Assembly (NCBI RefSeq): GCF_043555975.1
Contig: NZ_JBIGIA010000006.1
Span: 238,007-302,006, forward strand
DNA from: Pelomonas nitida
Lineage (GTDB): Bacteria > Pseudomonadota > Gammaproteobacteria > Burkholderiales > Burkholderiaceae_C
Length of the DNA stretch: 64,000 nucleotides
Direction: 5' to 3'
Under the pieces are notes generated by a model. It searched no databases and was not told the origin of the DNA. It saw only the letters and a list, made by a program, of their open reading frames with translations. Position 1 is the stretch's first letter; every line of letters starts with the position of its first letter. A program made the position numbers and the translations under genes. Below, one piece after another: positions 1 through 8,009 of the stretch.

Positions 1-309
1 GAGCAGAAATGCCAACAGGCCGAACAGATCCACGCAAACCTTGCCGTGGCCGGAGAGTCGGCTGTAGATGATGTCCACGCGAACATGTTCATTGAGCCGC
101 AGGACCTGGGCCGCGCCCAGCATCACGCAGGCGGCGAACAGATACCACTGGATCTCCAGGAACGCGTTGGAGCTGTAGTCCAGCCCGTAACGAATCGCGG
201 CGTTGGCGGCGCTGATGAAGCAGGACAGCAGCACGGCCCACGCCGCCAGCCTGCCGAAGCGGTCGTTGAGGTTGTCGATGCACCTCGCCAGGGAGAGCAG
301 GGCGTTCAT
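1..309 (-). CDS. TRAP transporter small permease (DctQ-type), truncated at window edge
   Basis: The first 103 codons of an open frame run off the left edge without a stop. The product starts MNALLSLARCIDNLND and has a hydrophobic helix at about residues 21-42 (LAAWAVLLSCFISAANAAIR). A second helix holds the pattern EIQWYLFAACVMLGAAQVL, followed by NEHVRVDI. The E-x-Q-W-Y/F-L pattern and the H-V-R-V-D-I segment are typical of the four-helix small membrane subunit (DctQ) of TRAP transporters, which works with a large permease and a periplasmic binding protein to import organic acids. The start is the ATG at 307-309. The large permease is expected beyond the left edge. The family assignment is from pattern recognition and the substrate is unknown. 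Confidence 0.75.
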   Translation of the reverse strand, partial: MNALLSLARCIDNLNDRFGRLAAWAVLLSCFISAANAAIRYGLDYSSNAFLEIQWYLFAACVMLGAAQVLRLNEHVRVDIIYSRLSGHGKVCVDLFGLLAFLL

Positions 310-406
310 GAGCTGGCCGCAGAAACGCAAACGGCCGCCAATGTAGCGACCGTTTGAGGGGGAACGGCTTCGTGGAGCCGTCGCTGCGGGTAAGTCCCGG
401 CCGGGT

Positions 407-751
407 TCAGCCCAGTTGCTGAGCCTGCATGAACAGCCGTGCCGAGCGTGAGCCCGAGCGGCAGAACACGAGCAGCGGCCGCGGCAGCTCTTCGAGCAGC
501 CGTGCGAAGGCCTCGATTTCCGCCGGGGACTGGTAGCCCCCCGCGACGGGCAGATGCCGGTACTGAAGCCCCGCAGCCTCTGCGGCAGCCTGGATGTCTG
601 CCGAGGTTGGCTGGCCGGGGCCGTGTTCGAAATCGGGGCGGTTATTGATGACGCTGCGAAACCCCATCGCAGCGGCCTCGGCCATCGATTCGGGCGCCAG
701 CTGCGGTGCCGCGCAGATGTCGGGTGCCAGGGAGTGCAATGGCAGGCTCAT
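407..751 (-). CDS. TIGR01244/DUF442 family sulfurtransferase-like protein
   Basis: A 114-residue cytosolic protein of the beta-lactamase-hydrolase-like (DUF442) family, which has a dual-specificity-phosphatase/rhodanese fold. A GFRSVINNRPD strand-turn lies at residues 30-40. The active loop LVFCRSGSRS is at 94-103, with Cys97 in a CRxGxR arrangement that fits a rhodanese-type persulfide site better than the CX5R loop of true phosphatases. Length matches stand-alone family members. It is followed on the same strand by yqeY and rpsU upstream, but nothing suggests a shared pathway. In other bacteria relatives are linked to sulfide handling; here the substrate is unknown. Confidence 0.8.
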   Translation of the reverse strand: MSLPLHSLAPDICAAPQLAPESMAEAAAMGFRSVINNRPDFEHGPGQPTSADIQAAAEAAGLQYRHLPVAGGYQSPAEIEAFARLLEELPRPLLVFCRSGSRSARLFMQAQQLG

Positions 752-762
752 GGCCGGGTTCC

Positions 763-1209
763 TTACTTGGACAGTGCCGCCTTGACGGCAGCGGAGACGG
801 CGCTCATTTCCGCGATGCCGCCGAGCGCGGCCTTGGCGGCTGCCATGACCTTGCCCATGTCGGCCGGGCCGCTGGCGCCGAGTTCGGCCACGATGGTAGC
901 GACCTTCTCGGCCACCGCTTCGGCGGACAGGCGCTCGGGCAGATAAGTCTGCAGCACGGCGAGTTCGGCACTTTCCTTGGCGACGAGGTCGTCCCGGCCG
1001 GCAGCCGTGAACTGGCTGATCGAATCCTTGCGCTGCTTGATCAACTTGTCGACGATGGCCACGAGGGCTGCGTCGTCGACGACGATGCGCTCGTCAACTT
1101 CCTTTTGCTTGACGGCGGCCAGCAGGCCTCGGATGGTCAGCAGACGGTCGCTTTCCTTGGCGCGCATCGCGGCCTTCATGTCTTCGGTGATGCGGTCTTT
1201 GAGGCTCAT
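763..1209 (-). CDS. yqeY: GatB/YqeY domain protein
   Basis: A 148-residue protein with the stand-alone YqeY domain, related to the tail domain of GatB in the tRNA amidotransferase. The N-terminus reads MSLKDRITEDMKAAMRAK, followed by RLLTIRGLLAAVKQKEVDE, the usual start of the family. I chose the internal ATG at 1207-1209 over the upstream in-frame ATG at 1233 because family members start here, and because the upstream one falls within the terminator hairpin at 1232-1265. The order rpsU-yqeY (then dnaG-rpoD in many proteobacteria) is a known neighbourhood; dnaG and rpoD are not in this window. The molecular role of stand-alone YqeY is not established. Confidence 0.9.
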   Translation of the reverse strand: MSLKDRITEDMKAAMRAKESDRLLTIRGLLAAVKQKEVDERIVVDDAALVAIVDKLIKQRKDSISQFTAAGRDDLVAKESAELAVLQTYLPERLSAEAVAEKVATIVAELGASGPADMGKVMAAAKAALGGIAEMSAVSAAVKAALSK

Positions 1210-1231
1210 GGGAATTCCGGTTCTAAAAGAC

Positions 1232-1265
1232 AAAAACCCGCGACAGCGTCCTGTGGCGGGTTTTG
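1232..1265 (-). terminator. Intrinsic terminator between rpsU and yqeY
   Basis: The plus-strand arms AAAACCCGC (1233-1241) and GCGGGTTTT (1256-1264) are perfect inverted repeats, and an inner ACAG/CTGT pair extends the stem around a CGTC loop. Read on the minus strand the stem is followed by a T-rich run (GTTTTTGTCTTTT). It lies 51 bp after the rpsU stop and 22 bp before the yqeY start, so it would end or attenuate rpsU transcripts and lower yqeY expression. Confidence 0.85.
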
Positions 1266-1315
1266 GGGTTCACCGGAGCCGCGCTGAACAGGGCTCCGGA
1301 TCGCGTCAGAAGCTA

Positions 1316-1528
1316 TCAGTACAGCTTCTTGGGCAGCTGCATGCTGCGCACGCGCTTGTAGTGACGCTTGACGGCCGCGGCCTTCTTGCGCTTGCGCTCG
1401 GCGGTGGGCTTTTCGTAGAACTCGCGGGCGCGCAGCTCAGTCAGCAGGCCCAGCTTTTCGATGGTGCGCTTGAAGCGACGCAGAGCGACGTCGAACGGCT
1501 CGTTTTCCTTGACGCGGATGGTGGTCAT
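1316..1528 (-). CDS. rpsU: 30S ribosomal protein S21
   Basis: A 70-residue, strongly basic protein with the S21 signature: [20 protein letters not shown] at the start, [13 protein letters not shown] core, and the lysine/arginine-rich tail ending [10 protein letters not shown]. Length equals the family norm. S21 binds the 30S subunit near the anti-Shine-Dalgarno end of 16S rRNA and helps initiation. It is transcribed leftward toward yqeY with an intrinsic terminator in between, which fits high S21 production with lower read-through downstream. The 166 bp upstream separate it from the flavoprotein gene. Confidence 0.97.
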
Positions 1529-1694
1529 GTATTTCCTTCAAATTGCGCTCGGTGTTCGCGGCTAAGTTTCAGCAGCAGGTTCCGGATTACTGCTTCTCTT
1601 GGGTCTTCTTCGAGAAGTGCAGCGAATCGACGCGCGGGTTTGCCAGCAAAGCCGAGGATTGTAGCCTGGAAATCAAGCGCTCGCCAAGAATCTC

Positions 1695-2915
1695 TCAACC
1701 CTGTTGAGGAGACTGCGCCAAAGCCTGGGCGCAAGCCGCTGCGCTCGCCCACGCCCAGTGGAAGTTGTAGCCCCCCAGCCAGCCGGTGACATCGACCACT
1801 TCGCCGATGAAATAAAGCCCGGGCACACGCTTGCTTTCCAGCGTCTGTGAGCTGAGGTCGCGGGTGCTGACGCCGCCGCGCATGACTTCGGCCTTGCGCC
1901 AGCCCTCGTCCCCAGTGGGTGTCAGCGGCCAGTCGTGAACGCTTCGACCCAAGCGCTGCAGATCGGCGTCGCGGCATTCCGCCAGCGGACGCGCCGCGTC
2001 CAGCGCGGCGCGCGCGAGCCAGGCCGCCGCCAGTCGTTGCGGCAGGCGGCTGCCGAACTCCGTACCGAGCTGTCGGCGCGAACTGGCCTTGGCTTCGACG
2101 AGATCTCGATCCAGTGTCAGGTCCGGGGCGAGGTTGATCTGCAGCGGTTGATCGTTCGCCGTGCGATAGCTCGAAATCTGCAGGATGGCCGGGCCGCTCA
2201 GGCCGCGATGCGTGAACAGCAGGTCTTCCAGAAACCTTGCGCGGGCCTTGCCGCTGCCGGTGCTGACCTCGACGGGCAGCGAGAGGCCGGCGAGGTCGGC
2301 GAAGGGCGCCCAGCGGTCTGCATCGAAGGTCAGCGGCACCAGCGCCGGGCGTGGCTCGACGATGGTGTGCTCGAAGCGCTTGGCCAGACGCAGGCCCCAG
2401 TCGCTGGCGCCAATCTTGGGTACCGGAAGGCCGCCGGTTGCGACGACGACGCTGCGGGCCTGCACGGCCCCCTGGGACGTGTCCAGATCGAAGCCTCCAC
2501 CGGTCAGCGGGCGGACGTCGGCCACCGTGCACGGCTGCCAGCGCGTCACGCCCCCGGTTGCGCATTCATCGACCAACATCTGGATGATTCGCTCGCTGGA
2601 GTCATCGCAGAACAACTGGCCCTTGTGCTTTTCGTGGAAGGCGATGCCATGTCGCTGCACTAGCTTGATGAAGTCCTGCGGCGTGAAGCGCGCCAGGGCG
2701 GAGCGACAGAACGCCGGGTTCTCGGACAGGAAATTGTTGGGTCCGACGTCGCGATTCGTGAAATTGCACCGACCTCCGCCGGAGATGCGAATCTTCTCGG
2801 CCAGGCGTGAGGCATGGTCTATCAGCAATACGCGCAGGCCACGTTGACCGGCCTGCGCCGCGCAGAAAAGGCCGGCGGCACCTGCGCCGATGACCACCAC
2901 GTCAAAACCCTGCAT
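1695..2915 (-). CDS. FAD/NAD(P)-binding flavoprotein, YhiN/HI0933 family
   Basis: A 406-residue cytosolic flavoprotein. It starts MQGFDVVVIGAGAAGLFCAA, a dinucleotide-binding GxGxxG motif at residues 10-15. The family hallmark ISGGGRCNFTN follows at about 44-54, and near the C-terminus come the second FAD segment (GLYFIGEVVDVTG) and the terminal GGYNFHWAWASA motif. These match the HI0933/YhiN family, annotated as aminoacetone oxidase family or BaiN-like NAD(P)/FAD oxidoreductases. Length fits the family (about 390-420). The physiological substrate is not known for most members. It is a single gene on the minus strand upstream of rpsU. Confidence 0.9.
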   Translation of the reverse strand: MQGFDVVVIGAGAAGLFCAAQAGQRGLRVLLIDHASRLAEKIRISGGGRCNFTNRDVGPNNFLSENPAFCRSALARFTPQDFIKLVQRHGIAFHEKHKGQLFCDDSSERIIQMLVDECATGGVTRWQPCTVADVRPLTGGGFDLDTSQGAVQARSVVVATGGLPVPKIGASDWGLRLAKRFEHTIVEPRPALVPLTFDADRWAPFADLAGLSLPVEVSTGSGKARARFLEDLLFTHRGLSGPAILQISSYRTANDQPLQINLAPDLTLDRDLVEAKASSRRQLGTEFGSRLPQRLAAAWLARAALDAARPLAECRDADLQRLGRSVHDWPLTPTGDEGWRKAEVMRGGVSTRDLSSQTLESKRVPGLYFIGEVVDVTGWLGGYNFHWAWASAAACAQALAQSPQQG

Positions 2916-3133
2916 AAGCCTCCCTCGATTGGGGCCGCATTCTCGCGGGTTGCGGGGTTGAAACTCGGTAGGATGCGCGCCACGTCATGCAGCGGGCTTC
3001 TAGGGGGGAGGCCCGATTCGTGGGGTGAGCCGCCCTTGATGGCAGCTCTGGCGCGCCACTACATTCCGTTGAAACCTTACCAGCCTGGTTCCCTGCCGAT
3101 GGCGCCTGATCGCGATCGCATCAGAACGATTCC

Positions 3134-4141
3134 ATGGACATGACCGCCGATTCTTCCGCGACGCAGCCTGGCAGCCTGGCGCAGTGGCTCGCCGGCCATG
3201 CAACGCTGGGCGGCGATGCATTGCTCGGACTCGTCGCCCTGATCGAGCCGCTTGGCAGTCAGGCAGCCATCAAATCCGCTGTGAATGGGCGTTACGTTTT
3301 TGCCACTTCGGGGCTGGTGCAGATGTTCGGGCGCGACTCGGTCGTTGGCCACACGGACGCCGAGTTGCTCAAGCCCGACGAGGCCACCGCGTTGCGCCGG
3401 GTCGAACAGACGGTGATGGCCCAGCGCGCGCCGGTGGTGTCGGAGCACAAGCTGGACATCAGCGGGCGTCGCCGCGAATTCAGCGTCACGCGTCTGGCAC
3501 TGGGGCAGGAGTTTTTGCTGTCCGTCTGGCATGAGCGCACGGAAGAGCGCCATCGCGAGGCACATCTGCAGCGGGCACTCGCGCAGATCGAGCAGCAGCA
3601 GAGTGCGCTTGAGCAGGTGCGGCGCGAACTGCAGCAGGGCTCTGGCCGGGACGACGTCTCCGGCCTCTATCAGCGCCCGCAGTTCGATGACCAGTTGCTC
3701 CGCGAGATCGACCTGTCCTCCCGTGAGCACCGTGAATTCGCCCTCGTCGTGATTGCGCTGGATGCCTCGCCGGGTGAGGCGGGCGTCAGCGAGGAAGTCC
3801 AGCAGCGGCTCCTGGAAGGTATCGGGCGCATGCTGCGGGCCAACACCCGTGCGATGGACTGTGCGTGTCGCATCGGCGCCCAGCGGTTTGCGGTGCTGTT
3901 GTCAGGCGTTGGCCTGGCGACGGCGCATGCGCGTATGGAGCAACTGCGCCGGCAGAGCGCTGCCCAGATCGTCGTGCTGAACGGCCAGGACCTCGGCTTG
4001 TCGATCTCGATGGGCGTGTCCAGCTTCCCGCATACGGCGTCCACGCAGGACGAGCTGATGCAGGCCAGTGAAAACGCTGTACTGGAGGCCCAGCGTCGCG
4101 GGGGCAACCAGGTCGTGCTGGCGTCCATTGCGTTTGGTTGA
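3134..4141 (+). CDS. PAS sensor protein with degenerate GGDEF domain
   Basis: A 335-residue protein without signal peptide or membrane helix. A PAS-like domain spans about residues 40-140 (NGRYVFATSGLVQMFGRD is the usual PAS start). A glutamine-rich linker that may form a coiled coil covers 143-168, and a GGDEF-fold domain covers 170-335. The domain opens with DVSGLYQRPQF (174-184) in place of DxLTGLxNRxxF. The signature loop reads GAQRF (248-252) instead of GG(D/E)EF, and there is no upstream RxxD inhibitory site, so diguanylate cyclase activity is unlikely. It may bind a nucleotide or partner instead. The start ATG has a weak ribosome site; the ATG six bases on is an alternative. It is convergent with the EVE gene. 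Confidence 0.85.
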   Translation: MDMTADSSATQPGSLAQWLAGHATLGGDALLGLVALIEPLGSQAAIKSAVNGRYVFATSGLVQMFGRDSVVGHTDAELLKPDEATALRRVEQTVMAQRAPVVSEHKLDISGRRREFSVTRLALGQEFLLSVWHERTEERHREAHLQRALAQIEQQQSALEQVRRELQQGSGRDDVSGLYQRPQFDDQLLREIDLSSREHREFALVVIALDASPGEAGVSEEVQQRLLEGIGRMLRANTRAMDCACRIGAQRFAVLLSGVGLATAHARMEQLRRQSAAQIVVLNGQDLGLSISMGVSSFPHTASTQDELMQASENAVLEAQRRGGNQVVLASIAFG

Positions 4142-4158
4142 GCCGTTCTGTTGAGGCG

Positions 4159-4617
4159 TCAGGCGCCGCTCAGCCGCCTCAGCACGGCCTGCCATTGCTC
4201 TGGCGTGACGGGGGTGATCGACAGGCGACTGCCGCGTTCGAGCACGCGCATCGTCGCCAGCTCAGGAGCCGCGCGCATCTCGGTCAGCGCCAGCAAGCGG
4301 GTGGTCTCGCGCCATCGCACATCGACATGCAGCCAGCGCGGCGCGTCGGGCTTGGATTTGGCGTCGTAGTAGGGGCTGGCCGGGTCGAATTGCGTGGCGT
4401 CCGGATAGGGCGCGCTGCACACCTCGGCCAGACCGGCGATGCCCGGCTCGGCGCAGGATGAGTGATAGAACAGCACGCCGTCTCCGATGCGCATGTCGTC
4501 ACGCATGAAATTGCGCGCCTGATAGTTGCGCACACCCGTCCAGGGCAGCGTGCCGGCACGCTGCAGATCGTGGATGGAGGCCTCGTCGGGCTCGGACTTC
4601 ATCAGCCAGTAGTTCAT
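4159..4617 (-). CDS. EVE domain-containing protein
   Basis: A 152-residue protein spanning a complete EVE (PUA-like) domain. It starts MNYWLMKSEPDEASIHDL, followed by WTGVRNYQARNFMRDDM and VLFYHSSCAEPGIAGLAEV, the conserved segments that build the aromatic pocket. The C-terminal LLALTEMRAAPELATMRVL continues the family pattern. EVE domains read modified bases (for example 5-methylcytosine derivatives in DNA or modified RNA); the ligand here is unknown. The start ATG is the family start. It is convergent with the PAS-GGDEF gene (17 bp apart) and divergent from the M48 protease. Confidence 0.93.
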   Translation of the reverse strand: MNYWLMKSEPDEASIHDLQRAGTLPWTGVRNYQARNFMRDDMRIGDGVLFYHSSCAEPGIAGLAEVCSAPYPDATQFDPASPYYDAKSKPDAPRWLHVDVRWRETTRLLALTEMRAAPELATMRVLERGSRLSITPVTPEQWQAVLRRLSGA

Positions 4618-4940
4618 GGGCCGATGCTAAGCGCGCGAAAGGTGTCCACCGCGAATCCTGGGGGCCGAGATCCTGAACACCCTGGGGTAATCAGGTGGGC
4701 GAGGTCAGCCGGACTTCGGGTTCATCTGACGCGAGACGATCACGCCCGTCCGGAATTTTCCAAGCCCTTGCTCATAGAGCATCGGATGAAGGAAATAAAA
4801 GCCCCGGGGACTGCGATGGACGGTGTGGATTCTAGGGCCGCTGACAAGCCCGTGCATATGTCAGGGCGACCGCCTTGCAACTCTGGCTAGGATTCGGGCA
4901 CAACAGGGTCAAGGCGGCGATGCCGCCGGGAGGGAGCGTT
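4618..4940. other. 323-bp divergent intergenic region, no gene seen
   Basis: This lies between the divergent EVE and M48 protease genes. I see no open frame with coding character, no tRNA and no strong terminator. A strong ribosome site (GGGAGGGAG, about 4928-4936) precedes the protease ATG. A short TGCTC-ATAG-AGCA hairpin lies near 4770. Promoters for both flanking genes must be here, but I cannot place them with confidence. Confidence 0.5.
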
Positions 4941-6809
4941 ATGGAGCACGCCGATTTCGTGCACATGGTGAGGGTCAGCGAACAGGCCAGTGCGCAGGAC
5001 AGCCAGGCGTATCGCCGCGGTGTGGCGCTCTTTGCGGCGCTGGGCTATGCATGGGTCATCGGGTGCCTCGTGTTGGCGGGTGGCCTGGTGGTGTGGCTGG
5101 TGCCGCAGCTGCTGCACGGCCGTTTCCGTTTCGGGCTACTGTGGGGGCTCCTGGGCGCTCTGGGCCTGCTGTGGGCGAGTTTGCGGGCGCTCTGGCTGCG
5201 CTTTGACGCGCCGGAAGGTGTGGCCATCACGGCGCAGGAGGCGCCAGCCTTGTTCGATGCGCTCGAGCGCATCCGCAAGAAGGTTCGCGGCCCGGCGATC
5301 GATACCGTCTATCTGGACGGAGATTTCAATGCCAGCATCCGGCAGACGCCGCGCTGGGGGCTGTTCGGCGGCGCCGTCAACACGCTGACGCTGGGCCTGC
5401 CGCTGCTCATGGCCTTGGACAAGCCCAGGCTGCTGGCGGTGTTGACGCACGAGTACGGCCACTTGCGCGGTGACCATGGCCGCTTTGCCGCCTGGATCTA
5501 CCGCACGCGCCTGTCATGGATGAAGCTGCACGAGAACCTGCGTGACGACGAGAACATCGCCTCTGCAGCGACGCAGGCCTTCCTGAAATGGTATTTCCCG
5601 CGCTTCGCGGCCAAGACCTTCGCCCTGGCCCGCCAGGACGAGTACGAGGCCGACAGGATCGCGGGGCGGTTGCTCGGCGGCGACGTGGCGGCGGCCGCGC
5701 TCGTCGAGATTGAGGTCAAGAACGCCTGGCTGCATCAGCGCTTCTGGGCCGACCACTGGCGGCGCGCGGCGAACGCCGAGTTGCCGGTCGGGCCCTTCGA
5801 ATCGATGCGGGCGCAATTGAGCCTGGCACCGGAGCCCGGCTTTGCGCAGGAGGCGCTGCGGCTTGCGCTGGCCCGCCTGAGCGACCTGGACGACACCCAC
5901 CCCGGCCTGCGTGACCGGGTGGCCGCGCTGGGCGTGCAGCCGGTGCTGCCGGACTGGTCGCGGCGCGGTGCGCTGTCGCTGCTCGGCGATGGCGCAGCGC
6001 GCTGGATCGCCCATTTCGACAAGCAGTGGTGCAAGGAGAACGCCAGCCGCTGGAAGCTGCAGCATGCTTGGCTCGGCCGGGTGCGGGAGCGCGTGAAGCT
6101 GCTGGCGGCGTCTCGCGCCACCAGCAGTGCCGGCGAGCTCGTGGAGGAGGCGTCGCTGAGCCGGCAACTCGACCCGAAGATCGAGCTGCGCCCTCTGTAC
6201 GAACTCGCGTTGCAGCGCAGCGCCGAGCATCCGGCCGCGCTGCAGGGGCTGGTGCAGACGCTGCCCGAAGGCGACCGCGTCGCCCGCCTGCAGGCGCTCC
6301 AGCGCCTGTGGACCGCCAGCCAGGACTACCGCTGGTGGGCCACCCGCATGGCGGTTGACGAACTGGAGACGCCACGGCCTGGCTTCGCGCACGACGCGGC
6401 GGCGCTGAAGCTGTGGCGCGACCGGCGCAAGGACGCGGCCGAAGCGGAGGAGCGGGCCTGGGAGGAGTTGCGTGATCCGTCGTACTTCTCGCGGGTCACG
6501 CGGCACGACCTGTCCTCCTTCGAGCTGGGCGAGGTGCAGGCAGAGCTGTCGCGCTGCCAGCCGGTGGTGCGGGCCTGGCTGGTATGCAAGGCGCTGCGGG
6601 AGTTTCCGCGCCGCCGGGCCTACCTGGCGTTCGTCGAGCTGCCGGCACTGAGCGACGAGGACCGGTACGACCTGTGCCGCTGGCTGGAGCGCACGCTGAG
6701 CGTGCCGGGCCCGGTGCTCGTGCTGTGGGCGGGTGAGTCCCCGACGCTCGATGAAATCCGCCGGGGCGCCTTCGAGCCGATCTATCCCCAGATCGGCAGC
6801 GCGTCGTGA
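4941..6809 (+). CDS. M48 family membrane metalloprotease with long C-terminal extension
   Basis: A 622-residue protein. Two hydrophobic helices lie at about residues 27-54 and 64-86, consistent with an inner-membrane anchor. The zinc site is H170EYGH174 (context LLAVLTHEYGHLRGDHG), with the third ligand probably Glu234 in the DEYEAD motif (233-238). These are the M48 (HtpX/Ste24-like) signatures. After the catalytic domain about 330 residues rich in Arg, Glu and Leu follow, with no recognised domain; HtpX itself is only about 290 residues, so this is an extended form. The ATG at 4941 is preferred over the upstream one at 4875 because it has a strong ribosome site (GGGAGGGAG) about five bases upstream. 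Substrates are unknown. Confidence 0.85.
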   Translation: MEHADFVHMVRVSEQASAQDSQAYRRGVALFAALGYAWVIGCLVLAGGLVVWLVPQLLHGRFRFGLLWGLLGALGLLWASLRALWLRFDAPEGVAITAQEAPALFDALERIRKKVRGPAIDTVYLDGDFNASIRQTPRWGLFGGAVNTLTLGLPLLMALDKPRLLAVLTHEYGHLRGDHGRFAAWIYRTRLSWMKLHENLRDDENIASAATQAFLKWYFPRFAAKTFALARQDEYEADRIAGRLLGGDVAAAALVEIEVKNAWLHQRFWADHWRRAANAELPVGPFESMRAQLSLAPEPGFAQEALRLALARLSDLDDTHPGLRDRVAALGVQPVLPDWSRRGALSLLGDGAARWIAHFDKQWCKENASRWKLQHAWLGRVRERVKLLAASRATSSAGELVEEASLSRQLDPKIELRPLYELALQRSAEHPAALQGLVQTLPEGDRVARLQALQRLWTASQDYRWWATRMAVDELETPRPGFAHDAAALKLWRDRRKDAAEAEERAWEELRDPSYFSRVTRHDLSSFELGEVQAELSRCQPVVRAWLVCKALREFPRRRAYLAFVELPALSDEDRYDLCRWLERTLSVPGPVLVLWAGESPTLDEIRRGAFEPIYPQIGSAS

Positions 6810-6813
6810 CGCT

Positions 6814-7122
6814 TCAGAGGAGCTGGCCGTCGTGGCCCAGCGCCTCGTCCAGCCGCTTGATCAGCGGGTCGATCTCGGGGAACTCGTTGGGCGCCACCGG
6901 TGGCGCCACGGGCGTTTCGCGTGGCGCGTCGGCGAGCTGGTAGGCCAGGTTCAGCGCGGCCAGCACGGCGATGCGCTCGCGCGCCTTGACCTTGCCGCCG
7001 TCGCGGATGGCGCTCATCTCCCGGTCGACCTGCGCAACGGCGGCCGTCAGCGCCGCTTCGCCGCCGGGCGGGCAGCCGAGCAGATAGCTCTGGCCCATGA
7101 TGGTGACTTCCATCTGCTTCAT
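6814..7122 (-). CDS. zapA: Cell division protein ZapA
   Basis: A 102-residue protein starting MKQMEVTIMGQSYLLGCPPG. It contains AVAQVDREMSAIRDGGKVKARERIAVLAALNLA split over the helix, the ZapA dimerisation/coiled-coil region. The C-terminal part is proline-rich and variable. ZapA binds FtsZ and bundles protofilaments at the division ring. Its start overlaps the stop of the upstream small coiled-coil gene (7119-7122), so the two are translationally coupled. A 4-bp gap separates its stop from the convergent protease gene, leaving no room for the 6S RNA often found after zapA. Confidence 0.92.
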   Translation of the reverse strand: MKQMEVTIMGQSYLLGCPPGGEAALTAAVAQVDREMSAIRDGGKVKARERIAVLAALNLAYQLADAPRETPVAPPVAPNEFPEIDPLIKRLDEALGHDGQLL

Positions 7123-7331
7123 GCGTCTTCGTCTTTCGGGGCTTCGGCCGGGAGCCGCTCGAGGAGGGCGTCCACGCGTGCGCGCGCGGCACTGAGTCGC
7201 GAGCGCAGGCTGTCCCGCTCTTGGGTGATGGCGGTGAGTTGCACCTGCAGCAGCAGGTTGGTGCGCAGGATTTCGTCGTGTCGCACGAGCAGGCGCTCAA
7301 CGCGGTCGGTCAGGTCGGTCAGGCTGGCCAT
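7119..7331 (-). CDS. Small coiled-coil protein upstream of zapA (ZapB-like)
   Basis: A 70-residue product from the ATG at 7329-7331, starting MASLTDLTDRVERLLVRHDE. It is almost entirely heptad-like (LLVRHDEILRTNLLLQVQLT, then ERDSLRSRL and ARARVDALLERL), so it is predicted as one coiled coil. The position directly before zapA with an ATGA overlap is common in betaproteobacteria, where the product is annotated as a ZapB-like or TIGR02449-type protein. A structural role at the division ring next to ZapA is inferred from this context. A longer in-frame start exists upstream (7412), but it would overlap the nth stop. Confidence 0.8.
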   Translation of the reverse strand: MASLTDLTDRVERLLVRHDEILRTNLLLQVQLTAITQERDSLRSRLSAARARVDALLERLPAEAPKDEDA

Positions 7332-7345
7332 GGAGGGGCTCGTGA

Positions 7346-7990
7346 TCAGGCAGTGGCAGATTTTAAGTGGCGGCCGTGATCGCATTCGTTGATCACGGCG
7401 CAGGCGTGGCACAGCGGCTTGCGGGCCTGGCAGACGTAGCGCCCGTGCAGGATGAGCCAGTGGTGGGCGTCGACGAGGTAGGCCTCGGGGACGCGGTCCA
7501 GCAACGCGAGCTCGACGGCCAGTGGCGTCTTGCCCGGTGCCAGCCCGGTGCGGTTGCCGACGCGAAAGATGTGGGTGTCGACCGCCAACGTGGGCTCGCC
7601 GAAGCCCACGTTGAGCACCACATTGGCCGTCTTGCGGCCGACGCCGGGCAGCGCTTCGAGCGCCTCGCGCGAGCGCGGCACCTCGCCGCCATGCTGCTCG
7701 ATGAGGATCTGGCAGGTCTGCAGCAGGTGGCGGGCCTTGCTGCGGTACAGGCCGATGGTCTTGATGTAGTGCTCCAGCCCCTCGGTGCCCAGGGCCAGCA
7801 CTTGGGCCGGCGTATGGGCCACTGCAAACAGCCGGCGGGTGGCCTTGTTCACGCCCACGTCCGTGGCCTGGGCGGACAACAACACGGCGGTCAGCAGTTC
7901 AAAGACGCTGGCGTACTCCAACTCCGTCTGCGGTGACGGGTTGGCGGCCTTCAAGGTGGCGAAGAAGCGTTCGACTTGGCTCGCGTTCAT
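7346..7990 (-). CDS. nth: Endonuclease III (DNA glycosylase/AP lyase)
   Basis: A 214-residue bifunctional base-excision repair enzyme for oxidised pyrimidines. The helix-hairpin-helix motif LPGVGRKTANVVLN carries the catalytic Lys120, and VDTH carries Asp138; both fall at the same numbers as in E. coli Nth. The [4Fe-4S] loop is complete: Cys187, Cys194, Cys197 and Cys203 in CX6CX2CX5C spacing. The start ATG at 7988-7990 (MNASQVERFFATL) gives the family length; upstream in-frame codons overlap the rsxB end. It is downstream of rsxB, the same rsxB-nth order seen in many gammaproteobacterial rsx operons, although the rest of rsx is absent. Confidence 0.97.
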   Translation of the reverse strand: MNASQVERFFATLKAANPSPQTELEYASVFELLTAVLLSAQATDVGVNKATRRLFAVAHTPAQVLALGTEGLEHYIKTIGLYRSKARHLLQTCQILIEQHGGEVPRSREALEALPGVGRKTANVVLNVGFGEPTLAVDTHIFRVGNRTGLAPGKTPLAVELALLDRVPEAYLVDAHHWLILHGRYVCQARKPLCHACAVINECDHGRHLKSATA

Positions 7991-8009
7991 GCGCGGATTG
8001 TCGAGCGCG

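Noticed and set aside
46..357. Plus-strand 103-codon frame at the left edge
   Set aside because: The minus strand of this stretch encodes a convincing DctQ-type membrane protein without stops.
6809..6814. 6S RNA gene after zapA
   Set aside because: Often found there in proteobacteria, but only 4 bp separate zapA from the convergent protease gene.
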